In this document: one piece after another, positions 1 through 13,300 of the stretch
How positions within the stretch are numbered: position 1 is the stretch's first letter
Layout of the letters: every line of letters starts with the position of its first letter
NCBI GenBank assembly: GCA_000934455.1
Contig: KN886928.1
Location: forward strand, 75,153-97,129
Source: Apostichopus parvimensis
Taxonomy: Eukaryota; Echinodermata; Holothuroidea; Aspidochirotida; Stichopodidae
Direction of reading: 5' to 3'
DNA: 21,977 nt
The notes under the pieces: model-generated
Database searches by the model: none
What the model saw: the letters and a program-made list of their open reading frames with translations, nothing else
What the model was told of the DNA's origin: nothing
Program-made: the position numbers and the translations under genes

Positions 1-276
1 ATAGCGCTTTACACCAGCGATAGGTCTCAAAGTGCTTTACAGACGTTATATTACCCCTGGTCAATGATAACCTGTCCCAGAGACAATCCCTCCAGGCGGC
101 TGCAGTTATATACTGCGCCCAATGACAAGTTACCTCACAGGTACCCATTTAACCCCTGGGTGGAAAGAGGCAAGTGAGATAAAGCATCTTGCCCAAGGAC
201 ACAACGTAATGAACTAGGCAGGAATCGAACCAGCAATCATCCTCGGATCATGAGTCTTAGCCAATTGGCCACCAGG
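1..276 (-). mobile_element. tRNA-derived SINE, copy 1 (3' end cut by window edge)
   Basis: On the minus strand the element begins with a tRNA-like head. A pol III A-box (TGGCCAATTGG, 271-261) is followed about 30 nt later by a perfect B-box (GGTTCGATTCC, 231-221). A body containing the CTTGCCCAAGGACACAACG block (plus-strand sense, about 188-206) runs to the window edge. The second copy at 5063-5373 is nearly identical, which shows that this is a dispersed repeat and not a tRNA gene. It lies in the intron downstream of the last exon seen, in the same orientation as the receptor gene. Confidence 0.85.
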
Positions 277-1131
277 CTTTCATATATGAACAAAGATTAA
301 TGTGTGATAATTACAAAATCTGACTCTAGCAGGATCTCATTCAACTGCAGATGCAGAGGTTTAAACCAGAAAGCGAGTTGGCTTTGTGATTCCTTGCCAT
401 AAAATTTGCTCAAACTTCCACAAAAACATCTGACTATTGTAGAGCAAGTGAGTTAAATTTGTCCTAGCATTAAGTGAGAACAAGAAAAGAGAGAGATTTT
501 CAGCTCTCCAATTTCACTGGTAAGGATTTCTTCCTATGTGAAATAAAGACACACAGATGTTCGAGCAAATAGACATTTCCATTGACCATTTTTGAACTAG
601 CAAATCAGCTCTGCCACCAACCATCCGTTTAATAATTATTATTAATGAATAAGAGTTACATGACTACCAAACCCAAGCCATCTAGTATAAATCACAGTAA
701 ATAAGACCACTTTGGAGACCATTTAAGATAACCTGTTGATCCCTTGTGTCAATTTGGCCCCTTGACAGAGAAGAACAGAGTTCTCCTACTCAATAAGAGG
801 GATCCAGCAGGAAGTTAATCCACCATGAACTGTTTACAGTGTTTCCAAGCAAGTCACGTATACAAACACACACACGCACTCACACGCATGCCTACACCAT
901 CACCATCGCAGAGATTGCTTTTGCCTCCCCCCCCCGGCAAGTACTCCTCAGAAAGAAAAGATTAATTGCTTCAACTAAACATATTACACAAACAGAAACA
1001 GGAGACACAGGGCGGGACTCAACGCTCCCATGGTCTGAATGAGGAGGGCCGAGTGACATTCCAATTCCATAGATTGAGTGCTTTTTCTTCAACTTTCACA
1101 CGTGAAAATGTTTCCAGTAGCAGTACCCTAC
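277..1131 (-). other. Intron after the last exon seen (partial)
   Basis: Starts at the donor GTAGGG (1131) and runs off the window through SINE copy 1. It holds a CA-rich tract (about 864-890) and a C9 run (927-935). I see no continuation of FN3-4 here. Confidence 0.6.
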
Positions 1132-1303
1132 CTGATTTTGTAAGGGATCTCGGCCATGGTGACATTGGTCATGGCTGTAGAGTAGCGGATGGTGTAGCCC
1201 TGAATCAGGGAATCCGTCAACGACTGCTGCCAAGTCACAAACATGGTTCTGGGTGATGTCGACGTCAGATTGAATTGAGGCGGGAATCCGTTGGAACACA
1301 CAG
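1132..1303 (-). CDS. Exon: start of FN3-4
   Basis: Codes residues 578-633 plus two bases. A linker with Cys579 (PVCSNGFPP) leads into FN3-4: FNLTSTSPRTMFVTWQQ (Trp601) and IQGYTIRYST. The acceptor is TGTTTCTTAG and the donor is ATCAG|GTAGGGT. It leaves in phase 2, so the rest of the domain must lie beyond the left edge of the window. Confidence 0.86.
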
Positions 1304-4300
1304 CTAAGAAACACAAAAAGAGAGAAAACAATATGAGAATAAGACTTAGAGATTACAATACATTTCTAAACAATTTTCTTCTTTTGACACTTTGTATAAA
1401 CTACTTTCAGTTTATTTCCTTTTTTTATCATTATTATTTTTTTTGTGGGAGGGGGGGTGTTGTTTTTCTTTCCACAAAAAGTATACATTGTCAGTCTAAC
1501 TGTGACAGAGATCCTACTAAGATTGGAATCAAGCCAGCGATACTTATTATACTAGTTTCTATATAAATAAGTGGTTTAAGATGATAAGTTTTCAACCAGC
1601 TTTTTTCTCTATTATCTTTTGATTTGGCAGACTGAAAGAGGTTTTTCTCACTAAAACCTCCTTTTAATTATTTTTTGCTGGTGAAACCCCATCATGCATG
1701 ATCATGCATGTCTGATCACAACCGTTCATCATGTTGCTAATCGCATGAAGTCGGCTGTAATATTTGGTACTACCAGCATGCCAGCGAAGCAGACCAAATT
1801 AAAAACAATGTTTTCCTGTGTGGTGTTAGACGGTTGATAAGATTTCAGCTTTAAGCACACATCTGATATTTCATTATCAGAAAGATGAAAATCAGACAAC
1901 AAGAGTACAACTGACTCTGAAATGAGTACAAACCACGATGGCGAACGTCATCTTCACGAGCCGTGTAGAGAGTGTGACGTTATATCCAGCATTAGGGAAA
2001 ATGATATTGGTAATATCAACCTGACAGATCAGCTGGTTATATGTGTACCTAGACTAAATCATCAAATTTGATAACTACCACAGCCTTGATATTGGAACAG
2101 AGCCGAGGGAGGGTATCAAAGCTATTTTTCGGCCATCAATTATTATTAACTAGCTGAAGTATTATCACAAACAAGATGGTACGTATTCATACTAAGGAAC
2201 GCTCCTAGGGTGTTTAAGTATATGGATGTTAAGCCCGCCGCACACTGCCTGACTGATCAACAACCTGTCTCCACGCAGTAATGTGGAAAATCCTCGATAA
2301 TCAGGATTAGAAGTGTGCGTTCGCTCATGAATATGACTGATCAAGATTATTGCCAGTTCTAAGTCACATCTGCTTTAGCCCCGAAAATAGAACATGTAGT
2401 GTTTGCCTGACTGGTTGTCGGCAGTGTAGGGCAGTTCTAAACTACAGGCTGTACAATTTTAGCCAACGCAACCGATCTAGGGGAGATAATATTGCATACG
2501 AGGATTGATCGTTAACTGAAAGCAGTCGTTGTATACGATCATCATCGGTTGTTCGGTGTACAGGGATTGAATGTCAGAGCAAAAGACCGCTCTGGGCCTT
2601 CACCCCTATCAAAAACTCGGTAAGGAGGGTCCAGTTGAAGTGGGCTCGAGTTCAGGCCAGGCAATTTGCAGCGGGTCTTTTCATTGCATTTGTCTTGCCA
2701 TTTTGTTTCCTCCACACGCTTTTCTTTTCTCTCCAGTATCATCTCATATGGAAACGTTGAATATTTCAAAACAAACTTCACTAGCCATTCGAAGAAGATC
2801 TTAATTGTACTCACGCTGAGAGAAGGTAGCAACTGTTCCACTAGCGATGTGACCTTCTTCTTCGTCATTGTATGCTTGCACATGAACCTCATATGTTGTT
2901 GCGGGCTCTGTGCAAAGAGATTGATAGTAGAGGGTTGTTAACCCAATTGTAAACTTTACTCCTCCCTTGAAATTACCAAAGTTGTCATATTCTTCAGCTC
3001 ATGCTCAAAAAGTGATTACACATGATATAGGTCAACTGCTCCCACTAACTCAAAGTGTTGTTTCAACCTATTGTCTTGAGTAGGTGTATTGTAACTTTCA
3101 AAAGACAAAATCTTTTGTGAACAACCTCTACGGCAATGAAAGTGATGGGGGCACAAAGTTTTTTTGGGGGGGGGGAGAAAATGGGGAGGCTGGTGTAGGA
3201 ATAGCCATAAAATACCCACAAATGATGGCAGGAGGGGGGTTCTGATGTACGGTAGTGCAACTGGCAGGAACACATGGCTACTATGAGATGAAATTATATG
3301 ACATGCACTTACAAATACAGTTTACAATTTAAAGTTAAATGCCTCCTCAGCAGGTACTTACTCAGTCCTCCCACAGAGAAAATGAGATTGTCGGCTGGTA
3401 TTAGCAGATCTTTCACTGTCACCCCTTCGTCATCAAAGAGAGCCACTTTGAAGCCTACTATGTCCTCGTATTCGTCGATGAGGTTGATCCTGATCTCGAC
3501 AGCAGTATAGTTGAGAGCACTGACATCGACCATGGGTGCAGGGAGTGCTGTTGAAAGGGATACTAAGTTTGACCATTTGACTGGCTAAGACAGGATTCAC
3601 ACGTGAGCTAAGGATTGTACTCACTCATGCTATCGTCTGGACTGTCCAGCACTTAGTCTGCAGTCATCTCTTTACAAATACTTCCTTGAAAGTGACTAAG
3701 GAGGGGTGGGGGTGGGGGGGTGGTGAAAATTTCACAGTACCCTAATACACCATATAACCAGGAATCACATTTCAATTTCATTAGAGACAAAAACAAAATG
3801 AAAGGATTGAATTAGAGAGGAATTTGATTTTTGTTTAAACATACAGATCAATCAACAACAGTCAATTTTCTGTTGCAGACTCACTTCCATGAGATAGTAA
3901 AAACTGATAAGGTACTGACTGCACTGGTTGGGTGCACATTTAACAAGCAGCTCACTGTGTTCCACAAAGTATCATGTTTATGGCAATTTGTGGAGACTTG
4001 TGCAAAGATAAAGTTAAAAGAGTGTAGTAGCTTCTCAAAGCAGATACTTTTGATGAACTAAAATAATCAGTTTCCTTCCTGATGGATGGGTAATGATTAC
4101 TTAACTTATATGTAAGAATTAACACCAAAGTCGTTTATACTGTTAAACAAACGATGAGGTTAATTAGAAGCTGATCAAATCCTTTCTGAGGAGACTTACT
4201 TTAAATCATGTTCTCTGAACAATGTACTCATTACTTGAGTGAAAATTGATGTTGATACGATTTACATGCACCAGTTACACATTATTTTGGTAATGTATTA

Positions 4301-7300
4301 GTCATAAATATATTGGTAATGTTCTGTAATAAATATTAAGTTTGGTAAAGTAAGAAAAACCTTTCGCTCTCGTTTTGTTTCCTCATGGCTACGCCGGAGG
4401 CTTGAGATTTTTCCGAAAAAAAATCCTCCTTTTTATTTTTTAACGGACCCTATTCTAATGATCACATCTCTGAAGGGTTAAAACATTTCAGTTCTTTCAG
4501 GTCTCCAATTTGTTGACAGGTTGACAGGCAGACTGGCTGGTTAAAATGTTAGAAATAATTCAAACCATGGATGAAAGAGAAGGAATACAGCATCTTACAG
4601 GCATCACTGGTAGAGTCCAGAGTTCTCACTCCGACCCAGCTGGAAAATACTCCGGTGCCTGCACTCGTAGCTGCAGCCATACGGATCTTGTACTCCGTGT
4701 TTGGTTTCAAATCAGTGATGACGTACTGCTTCTCCTCTCCGCTCACAGTTATACCGTGTCTCTGAAAGGGGAGCAAACAAATTTGAAAATAAAACAACTA
4801 CTACACGGTTTGGTTATCGTCCAGTACTGAGTTGTAGATCATAGCAATGAAGGTGAAAATTGGGAGTCACAGAGCAGTTTGAATAGCAAGGAGTTGTAGA
4901 GCAGGAGTTATCATCAGGTGGCCCACAGTCCAACTTTGGACACTGTCCTTGGACACTGTCTTGCACGTATGGAGTTATGCGGACCCATAAGGCCTTATGC
5001 GTGAGACACCATTCTGGCCTATCACACTGCACATTGCTCAATCCGGGTATGGTGAGATGTTGATTAATAATAATCATAATATTTGCTTTTTATATAGTGC
5101 TTTATACCAGCGATAGGTCTCAAAGTGCTTTACAGACGTTATATTACCCCTGGTCAACGATAACATGTCCCAGAGACAATCCCTCCAGTCGGCAGCAGTT
5201 ATATACTGCGGCCAATGACAAGTTACCTCACAGGTACCCATTTAACCCCTGGGTGGAGAGAGGCAATTGAGATAAAGCATCTTGCCCAAGGACACAACGT
5301 AATGAACTAGGCAGGAATGAAACCAGCAATCCTTGGATCACGAGTCCGACGCCTTAGCCAATTGGCCACCAGGAGGTAATTGGCACCACGATTCTGTCCG
5401 ACCCTGTGCTGGAATCTATATTTCATTCAAGAACGTCCTATGTAGAGCAGTTCATGGTATTATTTGTGTTTGCTTTTGGTCCAAAAATATAAGAAGAAAT
5501 ATATCTTATTGGAAAGTTACCTCCAATAAAACTGTTAACTTTCAGGGGAAGTTCAGATATCTGCTCTATGCTGATACAGTTCCTCTCCTGAGGACAGATA
5601 GTCTCGACGTTTTCCTTTTTTACCAATGAACAAGAATGTGTTGGTACCGCCTCTATGTCATGGATTCTGTTGAGACTGTCAGCCCAATTGTCATGTTTAC
5701 ATCAGACACTTCTTTCATGAATCATGGGCAAGTTAAATGGCATGTTAGAGAGGTTACTACAAGCCCTACTGAGGCAGAATTCAATATTAAATGTATAAAA
5801 TCTACCAAAAGGCACAAAAGTTACGAGAGCATTAAGTTTTGGAAAAACATCAAGTGAAAAGTGGTACATGACTGCTTGTATGCTCCTGGTAACAACCAAC
5901 AGAAATCAACAGTATTATACTAAAACACCAACAAATCTCACTTTCAACCCCTTCCACTCTCCCCTGACACTATCCCAACTGCCCCCCACACCTCTCGCAC
6001 ATCCCTTTAATCTCTGTGTGATAGAATCTCCCTTTTCCAAACATAATTTAAAAATTAACAACTTTCTGCCAATTGAGTTTCCATTTTGACCGTAAAATCC
6101 CATTAATTTGCATGACCCCGACACTGAAAATCAAAACCCACTCTAGCTGCTCCTGGGGAAGCAGTTAAGTACATAGTCAAATCCTATAAATCCACAATGT
6201 CAACATGACAAAGACCCCCAACAGCCATGTCACTTTATTTCTTACCCTGTCAATAAAAACTAGAAAAAAAACTAGAAGAGAGACCAAATTACATCTGCTT
6301 CACACCACTGAAATAAATGACACATTTTGTTATATTTTTGGCTTTTCCTTTTCTTTTGCCACTACCCTTGTTATCACCAAAAAAGGTAAAGGCCAAAAAG
6401 GAATGTCAACTATTCTGAAACCTATATATATCTAAATGTTGTTGGATTAATTCATTTCGCTGGCCTCTTTAACACCATGCTTTTCACCCCTCTCCCAGCT
6501 CCCAGAGGAAATCTTTTGACAAGACTTTCTCACCCTGCAGTCAATGTTTAGTCATTAAAGTCCCTGACACTGTACATGTTATCCAATCATCTCCTTTCCA
6601 GGTTTATACAAAAAACTAAGACACAGAACAGGTAATTTCAGACGCCACTCACTGCTATTCTCTCTCTCTCTGCATTAAGAACTTAAATATACGCACTGTC
6701 CACAACGCCACCTGACGACTTCCGAGACCGCTGAATTTTTAATGACCTTGTCTTTAAGTTTAGCGTCAGAAAGCACATCGCTGCCTGATTGATGCTGACA
6801 GACCACCGATGATTCGGACGCCTCCGGTAAAACAATAATCGGACTATTTTGACAAACACAGATATGATCTCTGGAGCAGAGTGGATGGATACATAATTTT
6901 CAGTTTCAATCATCCTGTCACCTTTTATTATCATATTAACACAAGTGGTTGTTGTTTGATACCTGGTTTTCCTTTCTTCTTTGTTATATTTTTTTTTTCT
7001 TTAATAGTGACTACAAAGCTATGTCTCCATTTGATATGACAGTTCAATTTAATCCATATAGGTGCTCACTCATGTATTGTTTTAATGTTCTTATTACCTT
7101 TTCTTGTCCTTGAATCTAATACATTCCCTCCAAACTCTGATTGCACACCCCCATTAATTCATTGAAATTATATTAGTATCATTACATGTTCTGTCATATC
7201 ACTATGTCTTTCATCTGTACTGCAAAAACAGACCGATCTATGCATGCTGAAACCTCTGCGACGTCGAGTTGAAACCAGATTGGCAAAAACGGAGTGATGG

Positions 7301-10300
7301 AATAAAGCAAGCCGGCTGGCTTTGTAATTGGTAATTTGTACGTTCAGGGAAGGATTTTTTTATTTTTATCCGCCACCGTTGGCAATATTACAAATATCAC
7401 AAATTAAAATCCATACTCGTGGAAAACGATGAAGCATCATATAAATATAGTAACTTTATTATAGTGGTACCACTTTGTTTAGCAGAAAGTTCAATTTTCT
7501 GACATGCTTTATTTAAATCTGTCACAAAACCAATCATATTAGAGTGATTGACTGTAAATTACCAAGGGAACAACACATGCGCTGTACCAAATTTAGGAAT
7601 GACACTTTATCAAATGAGTTGGCCCATATGTGAAGATTTGAACTTTAACAGCACAAGGAAGTTCAGGAACTGTCAAATTTTGTAATGTAAACATAAAAAA
7701 TATAAAGAAACCAATTTTCCAATGTCAGTTAAAAAGTTTGTCAGAGCATTAAATTGAGATGACGCACAATTACTTGTAAGGACATGTTGAGACAGACCGA
7801 GGGAGGGCTGTGTGCCATTACATAATTCAATCTGGATGTTAAACGGAGCATAACATCTACCATTACCCGATAACAGCAATGCTTCACATGCTCCAAATGA
7901 AACATTAATAGCCTACTGGTGTGTCCCCGTTAAACTATTCGATATGTTGGAAGTTTCAAGAGAACGTCCTTGACACCCTACTGCATGTGACTTGCCATTA
8001 TTTACACACACGCTTAATACTTTTTAGCAAAAAACTGGCACGATTCCAAATAAAACATACAACCCACAGATATGGATCTTTTAGGACTTACTGTCAAAGC
8101 TGCCCTACACCGAAAATGTGCTACAGATCCCTTCCGCATACATCTCAACTTACTGGGCAAAGTTTTCCATTTATAAATTCTGCTGATTGCATGCTTTTGC
8201 CACGAACAAAATCTTGTAATTTGTAAATGACATTGGCAAACACTTCAGAACTAGAACTACATTTGCCTGCAAATACCCAGTATTGTAGTGTGCATGGAGC
8301 GCTTGCTGTAATAGGATGAACCTTTTGTTGTTCAAGGTGTTATTCTTTGGTGGAACAACACACCAGGGAGTATAGTCACCTACAAAGTGAGGGTGTATGT
8401 GAGAGCCGTGATAGGCTCAGAATATGTTGGCTACGCAACTGCAAGTGTATAGAGACTATATAAAACTTTAAGTTTCAACGTCCAGTCATGTAGGTATCGT
8501 TCACTTGGCCAGTAATGCCAATATCGTAGCAATACTAAATCATCACTTTCCTTGTTAATACTATTGCGCAATACAATGAGTATTGGACAGTAATGACAGG
8601 TTTGGCTTTTAATCATCGAAAAACGTGTAAAACATGGTGCAGGCAATTCAGAAAAGACTGGAAGCTATCAAAGGAAGGGACACCATATGAGTCATAGGTC
8701 TAAGTAATGACATTCAAAAATATAATTGCATATCACAATATGCAGATTTTTCAGATTGTTTAGGTTGTTATGGCGACAGAAATCGCCTGAATTCAAATTA
8801 TTTTTTTGATGCAAGGGGACATTTAGTATTCAAAAAGTAAAGTGAAACATCAAAGAAGAGAGATGTCTTAAGAGTGAAATTAGAATGTGACCCTTACCTC
8901 CTCTTCCGCAGTGTAAGTGATGATGTAGTTGACGATGACTCCGTTCCTTGTCAAGAAACTCAATTCTCTCCATGCAACCTTGATAGAATTTTGGCTGGAA
9001 CTGCCCGCGAAGAAATCTGGAGCTGCCCTAGGAACTGTTTGTGGCCAAAATAGAAAAGGCACATTTTAAGCAGTTTCGTTGGTAGATACGGTAATGAAAC
9101 AGTTAATCATGGCAAGAACAACCGTCATTGTAACTAGAACGAAATACTCGTTACAAGAAGACGCATGTATGCGCATATGCATGAAACCACATCCCATGTG
9201 AACAAAACTGTCTTCATGCTTGACAAAACGAGGATGCCATGAGATTAAAGTAGGAACCTCTCATTAAAATTATTCAGACCATAAAAACTATCTGAAAACA
9301 TTTCATTTGTTTCTCCCCCCCCCCACCTCCCCTCCCCCATATTTTCTTACATTTTCTAACACACAATTTATCATCTGCTTCAAAACTTTATCGAAGCAAC
9401 AAAATACTTGGTCCCGAGAAAATAACATGTTTGAAGTCAAAAGTGTTAGACATACGGCCTCCTGCGGAAAAAACTCTGTTATTTGTGTTTTGTTTTGTTC
9501 TACTTATTTATTCACTCACATCCCATATTGCAAAAAAAACTAATACGTAAAAACTAAAATGTTTGATAACCTGAGTAACACCCAAAGTGTATTTTGCTTT
9601 TTTGAGTAACTCTTTACTTTTATGAATGGAAAAACTTGACCTTCTGCTCTAATCTGCCCAGTGGGAAAGAAAATGGTTGGCAGGTGAAATAACAAATATC
9701 AATAGACACATGTTCTATTATGTCTTTCCAGTAAACCACCCAGAGAATCCAACAGGCACCGATGAGAGGAAGTTTTACATACCAGCCTCTCTGGTTTGAG
9801 GGTAGACTCTGTTTGAGGGGGAACTCGGGCCTTCACTGCTCCACGACATAGCATACACTACATAATTGGTGAATGGCTTGAGATTCTCGATCACGAAGCT
9901 ACGGCAGTTCTGATCCACAGGCAGTGCCTCTTCGCTACCTGTGACAGAAAGAAGAGACAAATTGAAGCTTTCATCATCTGGTCAACAGTGAGGTCACGAC
10001 TCCAACAACCCTGACATTTCAAATGAGGGGGGGGGGGGCGTTACAGTGTTTTTAATCTGTAACTTGCATCACTAATTTCATCATCCACATGTAGCAGATT
10101 AACACGACAACAATTATAACGGAATTGGTTTACATTTAACGGCCTCGTGTGCAGCAAGCGACCATTTTAGCCACAGCCGTCCCACAACAGATAACCTACG
10201 TAGGCATCTGGGTCTCCCTTCCATTCACCTGTAACTAGACCGGAACTTTCCGCCACCTTACTTCATGTTACTATGAAGGTACCTGGGCTTCCCATGTCAT

Positions 10301-13300
10301 CATGAAGGCACGTTGGGGTTTCTTCCTTCATGATATCTACTATGATGGATCCAGGGCCTTCTTCCTACATTGAACATGGGCCTTCTCCCTATCCTGTATT
10401 CCACATGGGAACTTGGGCCACCTTGCTTCACGTAACTATGCACTGGCGTGCTTCACGTAACTAAAGAATAAACTCGGGCCACGCCGGCCATGTTTATTAC
10501 ATATAATATAACATATATATACATTAGCAACTTATTGGCACAAATAAATTATCGGTGGACACGGTTGTCACTACTCACCGCCACGCTCCTGATAGTGTAC
10601 AGAGAACGCCACAAAGTTAGAAACGGCTGCAGGCGGATCCCACACCACCTTGATTGACGTAGCTGTGGTATAGTTGACTCTCAGGAACCTCGGTGAGTTC
10701 GGCTCATTAACAACTGCACAAAAAAAAGACAAACATGGGTCAAAGATTTATCACAAAACTATGTCCACTTCTTTTTTCTTTCTTTTAACAGCCGTTTGTG
10801 GCAGGTAAATATTTTGATACTAAAGGCACTACAGGCCGACGGACAAAACAGAATTTTTATTCTCACATATGTTCTCTTGTGCAAAACACAAGATAATCTA
10901 TTGAACACATATAGACATAGAAAATCTACATTTCAATAAATTCTCATTTTTTCCCCACCCCATTGATGTTTTACTATATTCTAGTTCTTTATGTGGGTTT
11001 CATCTTTCGAATCGTGACACTATTTGGATCAGCTCTTACCGTCAGAAGGCTCCAGCAGGGCATTAGCCATGTCACTACCAGCAGCATTGACCGCCATGCA
11101 CTGGTATATACCACGGTCCATGGCACGGACACCGTTTATGACGAGATCGTTGTTGTCTTGGATCGACAAGCGATCCCTGGGGTCAATCGGTTGCCCTTGG
11201 TAGAACCAAGTCACAGTGGGTTTCGGGATCCCTGACACTTTACATGAGAACCGTGCAATGCTACCGACAGTCATGTCCAATATATCTTCAAGATCGCTCC
11301 TCTGAATTGTAGGAGGCTCTGAAGACAAAGAAAAAGAAGAAAGAAATAAACTTTAAAAAATGTACAAATACAGCAATGTCAGAAACAGAAATAATTATAA
11401 TACACCTCAATCCAATTTCCCACTTTGTCAAAAAGTTGACAGATACGCTAAAGCAACCAAGTGTCCAAAGCAACGATTCCTTTGACAGTTCGATATGATA
11501 TTTTTTAACCAAGGTAATCAAATCTTGGTCCAAGCTGTAAATTCCAAATGATGGATGGACGCTTCAAGTTTCAGGTTTCTCTAGGTAATAATCTTAGTCT
11601 CGGCATTTTGCACCGATGTAATTTTGACGTGATGATTTATATTCATCCTGAAGTATTAAGGTAGTAGAGTACCAAGGTTCTGACTTATAAACAGGAAATA
11701 ATAACAAATAAATTTTAAAAAAGTTCTCATATTACATTGGCAATTTCTGAATTCTGTTAACCATATAAAGGTATATAGAAAACTTAGGGTAATGTGTTTC
11801 AAAAACTGTTACAAATATTTTCATTTGTGTAGCAAGGGAACGTACCTTTTAACTATTTTTTGCTATTCTTTTTCCTTGACAATAGGTGATGCATACACAC
11901 CGTTCAGAACAATTGTGTAGCGATTGGCCATTTGAATGGTGTCTATAGATGCTACGAGATACCAGTTTACCGTCATTGCTCGCCTTGTTAACCTATGAGG
12001 AGATACCACTTACCGTACACAGAAAGCCTAGCTTTAGCGATCACGCTCAGGGCAGTCTCTTTATTCGTGACGGAGCAAATGTAGGTCCCTGAATCCTCCA
12101 ATTGCAAGTTGATAAAGAAGAGGTTGTTACGCCCGATGTAGTTCACGCCATCCATTCTAAGTGGTTCATCTCCTATAAGGTGCGAGCGAGAAAGTCAAAA
12201 GGAAATGTCATCCGGAAATTTGTTTTGCAAAGTACGCCCGACACGAATGAATGGAGTTTGAGATGAGCCTAGGGTCCCTCCCGCCTTGCTAACCATCGGG
12301 GAATTATTATTTAAACTATAAGTAAACAACTCTCCCTGAGAAATGTAATTTACAGCAGCAATCTCACAAAGGACAAACTGATGCCGTCTTTTAATATGTA
12401 CACTGCTTCCCAAGATGATAGTATGCAACATCAGCAATGGCTTATTATCAGTTTGAAGACTTGACCCAAAGAATTGTCTTGCCGATATTTTAATGAAATT
12501 AATCAGCAATGATCAGGCTAGGCATAATAGTTTCATAGTACATGTACCTAGAACCCACCTGGAAATTAATTTGCATGTAAGGGGGGTGCCATGGGGGGTG
12601 CCAGTTAGAAGCCACTGCACCTTCCATACCACATGAACGGGATTATACCCCAATAAGTTCAAGCAGGTCGGCCATTTTATATGATCTGCATACAAACGCA
12701 ATTGGCGCAGTTTCAAAGCAATTTGACCAAAACTGAGTTACTTCTGATATTAATAGGTACACTTTCAATGAAAGTATAACAGAGGTTGACATCCTCCCAT
12801 CCATTTTCCATAATAACCATGGCAACCAATAAGTTGGACAAGTAAACAATTAGAGTGCATAGCAACAATACACTACCAGCAAGACCTTGCACTTCTTTCA
12901 CAGCCCGATGAACAATGTTTATGAGTCAGCTGATGTAATGGTTTTAGTGCACAATTTATACATCTGCTTAGCTTTACAGAGTGTGATGTTGGTTGTGTGA
13001 GTTTGTGTTTGCAGGTTTAACCAATGTGATCCAAATTGTCCTGCCGGGAACTTTATTTTTCATTATTTCCCATTTAAATGAGCCTGTTCAACACTGCTTC
13101 GTACATAAGTGCAAAAACATTCCTCTCCCCTCCCACTTGCAACACTCCCTACCTGTCCCCCCCCCCATTCAATCCTCCACCCCCCCACACCCTTTCAAAG
13201 TAGAATAGGTCTAGTTATATATGATATGAAAGTGTTGAAAGCATGGGCTAAATGTTCCCTTCCTTTGAAATGTATCATCATTTACTTTCTGGAGCAACTC

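Larger units (their letters stand above)
4762..8897 (-). other. 4.1-kb intron inside FN3-2
   Basis: Phase 0, the longest intron in the FN3 part. It holds SINE copy 2 (5063-5373), a C-rich low-complexity stretch (5940-6010), a CT run (6659-6671), and the weak FN3-like plus-strand fragment at 8315-8449. The rest is AT-rich with no recognised element. Confidence 0.7.

Noticed and set aside
221-276. tRNA gene
   Set aside because: A-box and B-box are present, but the sequence continues into a body repeated at 5063-5373 and the acceptor stem does not fold, so it is a SINE head.
966-1256. Plus-strand open frame of 96 codons over the FN3-4 exon
   Set aside because: It is the antisense shadow of a real exon and has no domain-like features.
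4814-5077. Minus-strand open frame of 87 codons rich in cysteine, right of the FN3-2 exon
   Set aside because: It overlaps the SINE edge, has no matching splice sites, and is not needed: the exons at 9034-8898 and 4761-4599 join in phase 0 to give a complete FN3 domain.
7921-8226. Plus-strand open frame of 101 codons, among the longest in the window
   Set aside because: Intronic, with no recognisable domain and a composition typical of chance open frames in AT-rich DNA.
10963-11235. Plus-strand open frame of 90 codons over the last Ig exon
   Set aside because: Antisense shadow of the Ig exon, which has clear cysteine/tryptophan landmarks and splice sites on the minus strand.
13109-13200. 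Additional MITE copy suggested by CTACCTGTCCCC in a C-rich stretch
   Set aside because: Only about ten bases match the element end and the rest is low-complexity C-rich sequence.
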